NCBI RefSeq assembly: GCF_002332255.1
Contig: NZ_NRGW01000001.1
Location: 1,612,001 to 1,676,000 of the forward strand
DNA from: Halomonas sp. JB37
Lineage (GTDB): Bacteria > Pseudomonadota > Gammaproteobacteria > Pseudomonadales > Halomonadaceae
DNA: 64,000 nucleotides
Direction of reading: 5' to 3'
Below the pieces are notes generated by a model. That model was not told the origin of the DNA and did not search any database. It saw only the letters and a list, made by a program, of their open reading frames with translations. Both the position numbers and the translations under genes were made by a program. This document shows positions 61,820-64,000 of the stretch, in pieces (the first letter of the stretch is position 1; the number at the start of each line of letters is the position of its first letter).

Positions 61820-63541
61820 ATGCAAAAACGTTTTAACCTTTTACTCTGCTCGCCGCTTTTAGCGCTAGCGGCTATGCCCATTTCAGCCGATGAGCCTGTT
61901 GACGTCGTGTTGATTGGTGGCGGTATTATGAGCGCCACGCTCGGCACCTATCTACAAGAGTTAGAGCCTGAGTGGGATATCCAGCTTTTTGAGCGCCTTG
62001 ATCAAGTGGGTCAAGAAAGCTCAAATGCTTGGAATAACGCCGGCAGCGGCCACTCCGCCTTTATGGAACTGAATTATACGCCGGGCGATGGCGATCACGT
62101 CGAAATTGAGCGTGCGATCAACGTAACCGAGCAGTTCGAGCTTTCTCGTCAATTCTGGGCGCATCAGGTAGACCAGGATGTTTTGAGTGATCCGACCGCT
62201 TTCATCAACACCGTTCCGCATCATGCACTTGTTTGGGGTGAAGATGATGTGGCGTTCCTACGCGAGCGTCATGCCAGCATGGTGCAAAATCCGCTTTATG
62301 CTGATATGGAATACTCTGAAGATCGTGACGAGATCGCTGGGTGGATGCCCCTCGTGATGGCAGGCCGTGATGACAACACTCCCGTTGCGGCAACGCGAAT
62401 GCAGATGGGTACAGAAGTTAATTACGGCGCCCAAACAGAGCAGATGATTGAATCGCTGAGCGACAACGAGCATTTCACTTTGTCGTTGAACAGTGAAGTC
62501 CGTGGGCTTGAGCGCAATGACGACGATTCATGGCATGTAACAGTTAAAAACTTAGAAAGTGGCGATGAAACCAGCGTTGATGCTCGATTTGTCTTCATTG
62601 GTGCCGGTGGCGCCGCGCTGCCGCTTCTCCAAGCATCGGGTATCCCTGAAGCGAGTGCTTATGCAGGCTTCCCGGTAGGTGGTCAATTCCTTTACACCAC
62701 GAATCCTGACGTTGTCGCTCAACATCAAATTAAAGTGTACGGAAAGGCCGGTGAGGGCTCGCCGCCCATGTCAGTGCCGCATTTAGACTACCGTAATCTT
62801 AACGGTGAACCGGCGTTGTTCTTTGGCCCGTTTGCGACGTTCTCAAGCAAGTTCCTCAAAGAGGGCTCCTGGACGGACCTGTTTGGCTCAATGACGTTCA
62901 ACAATACTTGGCCAATGATGGAAGTCGGCCTGGATAACTTTAACTTGGTGCGCTACTTGGTTGGCCAGGTGCTGATGTCTGATGGCGACCGTATGGAAGC
63001 CTTGCAGGCCTTTTATCCAGAAGCCAACCCAGATGATTGGGAGCTGTGGACAGCGGGGCAGCGTGTCCAAATTATCAAGGATGATCCCGAAGACGGTGGC
63101 ACCCTGCAGTTTGGTACAGAGGTTGTCATCTCTGCTGACGGCACCATGTCAGCCTTAATGGGAGCTTCGCCAGGCGCCTCGACGGCACCTTCTATTATGC
63201 TGAATTTGCTGGATACGGCCTTCCCAGCACAGATGGAAAGTAGCGAATGGCAAGATGCTCTGCGCCAGATTGTGCCTTCATACGGCCAGCATCTCGCAGA
63301 AAATCCTGACTTGTTGAGTGAGGTGCGTGCTTATACTGCGAGTACCCTAGAGCTGGACGAGCCAGCAAACTTGGCCGCTGCCAATGGCAGCGATGAAGCG
63401 TTGGAAGAAGAAGCAAACACCGACGCTGAGCCTCAACCCAACGGCGCCGGAGACGAGATTCAAGGTGACGTTGAAGAGGACGATGCTGAGATGAACGACG
63501 CACAGGACGCCGAGCAGCAAGACGTTACGACAGACGCGTAA
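61820..63541 (+). CDS. mqo: malate:quinone oxidoreductase with signal peptide and acidic tail
   Basis: A 573-residue FAD enzyme that oxidises malate to oxaloacetate and passes electrons to quinone. ATG 61820 is chosen because AGGGG stands upstream and the first 22 residues (MQKRFNLLLCSPLLALAAMP) form a signal peptide ending ISA before DEPVDVV. The FAD motif VVLIGGGIMSATLGTYL and NAGSGHSAFMELNYTP, FGPFATFSSKFLKEGSW are standard. Two oddities: most Mqo proteins have no signal peptide, and here about 60 C-terminal residues after the catalytic domain are very acidic (GSDEALEEEANTDAEP, EEDDAEMNDAQDAEQQD). Export to the periplasmic face is inferred. Confidence 0.93.
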   Translation: MQKRFNLLLCSPLLALAAMPISADEPVDVVLIGGGIMSATLGTYLQELEPEWDIQLFERLDQVGQESSNAWNNAGSGHSAFMELNYTPGDGDHVEIERAINVTEQFELSRQFWAHQVDQDVLSDPTAFINTVPHHALVWGEDDVAFLRERHASMVQNPLYADMEYSEDRDEIAGWMPLVMAGRDDNTPVAATRMQMGTEVNYGAQTEQMIESLSDNEHFTLSLNSEVRGLERNDDDSWHVTVKNLESGDETSVDARFVFIGAGGAALPLLQASGIPEASAYAGFPVGGQFLYTTNPDVVAQHQIKVYGKAGEGSPPMSVPHLDYRNLNGEPALFFGPFATFSSKFLKEGSWTDLFGSMTFNNTWPMMEVGLDNFNLVRYLVGQVLMSDGDRMEALQAFYPEANPDDWELWTAGQRVQIIKDDPEDGGTLQFGTEVVISADGTMSALMGASPGASTAPSIMLNLLDTAFPAQMESSEWQDALRQIVPSYGQHLAENPDLLSEVRAYTASTLELDEPANLAAANGSDEALEEEANTDAEPQPNGAGDEIQGDVEEDDAEMNDAQDAEQQDVTTDA

Positions 63542-63574
63542 TGCGTGTGCTCTAACGCGTTTAACGTATAGATG

Positions 63575-63604
63575 CGCCAGCCCTTTTGGGCTGGCGTTTT
63601 TTTT
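63575..63604 (+). terminator. intrinsic terminator of mqo
   Basis: A 9-bp stem (CGCCAGCCC with GGGCTGGCG, 63575-63583 and 63588-63596) and TTTT loop are followed by eight T residues. A classic rho-independent terminator 34 bases after the mqo stop. Confidence 0.95.
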
Positions 63605-63661
63605 AGGTTTTTTTAGCTTAGCCAATCACTGTTAAAGCGCTGTTTACGTCAGGCTTCAGCG

Positions 63662-64000
63662 CTAGAGAGAGGGCTGCTCGATGATGTGAGCGGTATCGTT
63701 AATTAAGTCGGCGAGCGCAGCCGCGGGCGGACTTAAATGCCCGCTAGCCCGGTGGATGAGCCCAATGTCGCGGTGAAACGTCCGCTCGGCTAAATCAATA
63801 GCCCGTACTTCTTTAGGCCAGCGTTTAAGTGCTCCCGACTGCGGGGCCAGCGCCACGCCCACCCCATTGGCCACTAATTGCACAATGGCATCTAACTCAT
63901 CAACCTCGCATACCTCGCGGACATGGCAGTGGTTATCTCTTAAAAAGCGGTCCACCTGGCGGCCGCCAAAAGATGCGCGGTCATAGCGCACAAATGGGTG
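63662..64000 (-). CDS. LysR-family regulator, C-terminal part (runs off the window)
   Basis: The reading frame continues through the right edge, so only the last 112 residues are visible. VRYDRASFGGRQVDRFLRDN, LDAIVQLVANGVGVALAPQS and RDIGLIHRASGHLSPPAAAL are typical of the effector-binding domain of LysR regulators. The DNA-binding part and start lie beyond base 64000. Target unknown. Confidence 0.85.
   Translation of the reverse strand, partial: HPFVRYDRASFGGRQVDRFLRDNHCHVREVCEVDELDAIVQLVANGVGVALAPQSGALKRWPKEVRAIDLAERTFHRDIGLIHRASGHLSPPAAALADLINDTAHIIEQPSL

Noticed and set aside
1-64000. tRNA, rRNA, CRISPR arrays, insertion sequences, integrase or prophage genes
   Set aside because: I looked for cloverleaf-like sequences, regularly spaced repeats and transposase motifs and saw none. 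A dedicated tRNA search would settle the first point.

Overview
This window reads as chromosomal DNA of a gammaproteobacterium, most likely a halophilic member of the Halomonadaceae (Halomonas/Vreelandella type). Gammaproteobacterial signs are a FabV-type enoyl reductase, a two-subunit (AruF/AruG) arginine succinyltransferase cluster, a DUF3581 gene, a TPP-riboswitch-controlled ThiV-like symporter and an NhaP2-type K+/H+ antiporter. Sodium-coupled transporters, a TAXI-type TRAP system and a strikingly acidic protein tail fit a salt-adapted lifestyle. The genus assignment is inference; the class-level call is much firmer. No rRNA, tRNA, CRISPR array, insertion sequence or phage gene was recognised.

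Layout. 1-12 kb: housekeeping and stress genes (AbrB-family membrane protein, ABC exporter, zinc-type alcohol dehydrogenase, orphan Phd-like protein, MscS channel, YebC regulator, LysE exporter, glutathione peroxidase, FabV). 10.9-18.3 kb: an AraC/GlxA-type regulator followed by a tightly overlapping arginine succinyltransferase operon (astC, aruF, aruG, astD, astB; no astE here), closed by a strong terminator. 18.3-20.2 kb: an NhaC-family transporter in AT-richer DNA. 20.3-28.2 kb: a DMT exporter divergent from a MarR regulator with two palindromic operators between them, BluB, an acetyltransferase, an amidase with a two-component sodium:solute symporter, and an NfeD-SPFH pair.

28.3-38.9 kb, minus strand: an orphan type VI secretion island. 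In transcription order it holds vgrG, a DUF4123 adaptor/chaperone, a 1207-residue VasX-like membrane-active effector, and three paralogous two-helix membrane proteins, most likely immunity proteins. Every immunity start codon overlaps the stop codon of an effector tail by ATGA: the full effector for the first copy, and tail remnants for the second and third. The third copy is split by a frameshift at an 11-base G tract; removing one G would restore it. Between the paralogs the membrane hairpin diverges while both ends stay conserved. I read this as an array of effector-tail/immunity cassettes, and it is the most interesting part of the window.

39-53.5 kb: TRIC-type channel, a large AsmA/YdbH-like envelope protein, DUF3581, a K+/H+ antiporter, methylmalonate-semialdehyde dehydrogenase with a 16-bp palindrome upstream, an AhpD-like protein, a TPP riboswitch and ThiV-like symporter, CorA, an oxidoreductase, and a proline-racemase-family enzyme in which both catalytic cysteines are replaced. 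53.3-64 kb: DUF1289, ArfB ribosome rescue factor, a 2-hydroxyacid dehydrogenase coupled to a TAXI-type TRAP transporter and a LysR regulator, a flavin reductase, small DUF genes, a malate:quinone oxidoreductase with a signal peptide and acidic tail, and the 3' part of another LysR gene at the right edge.
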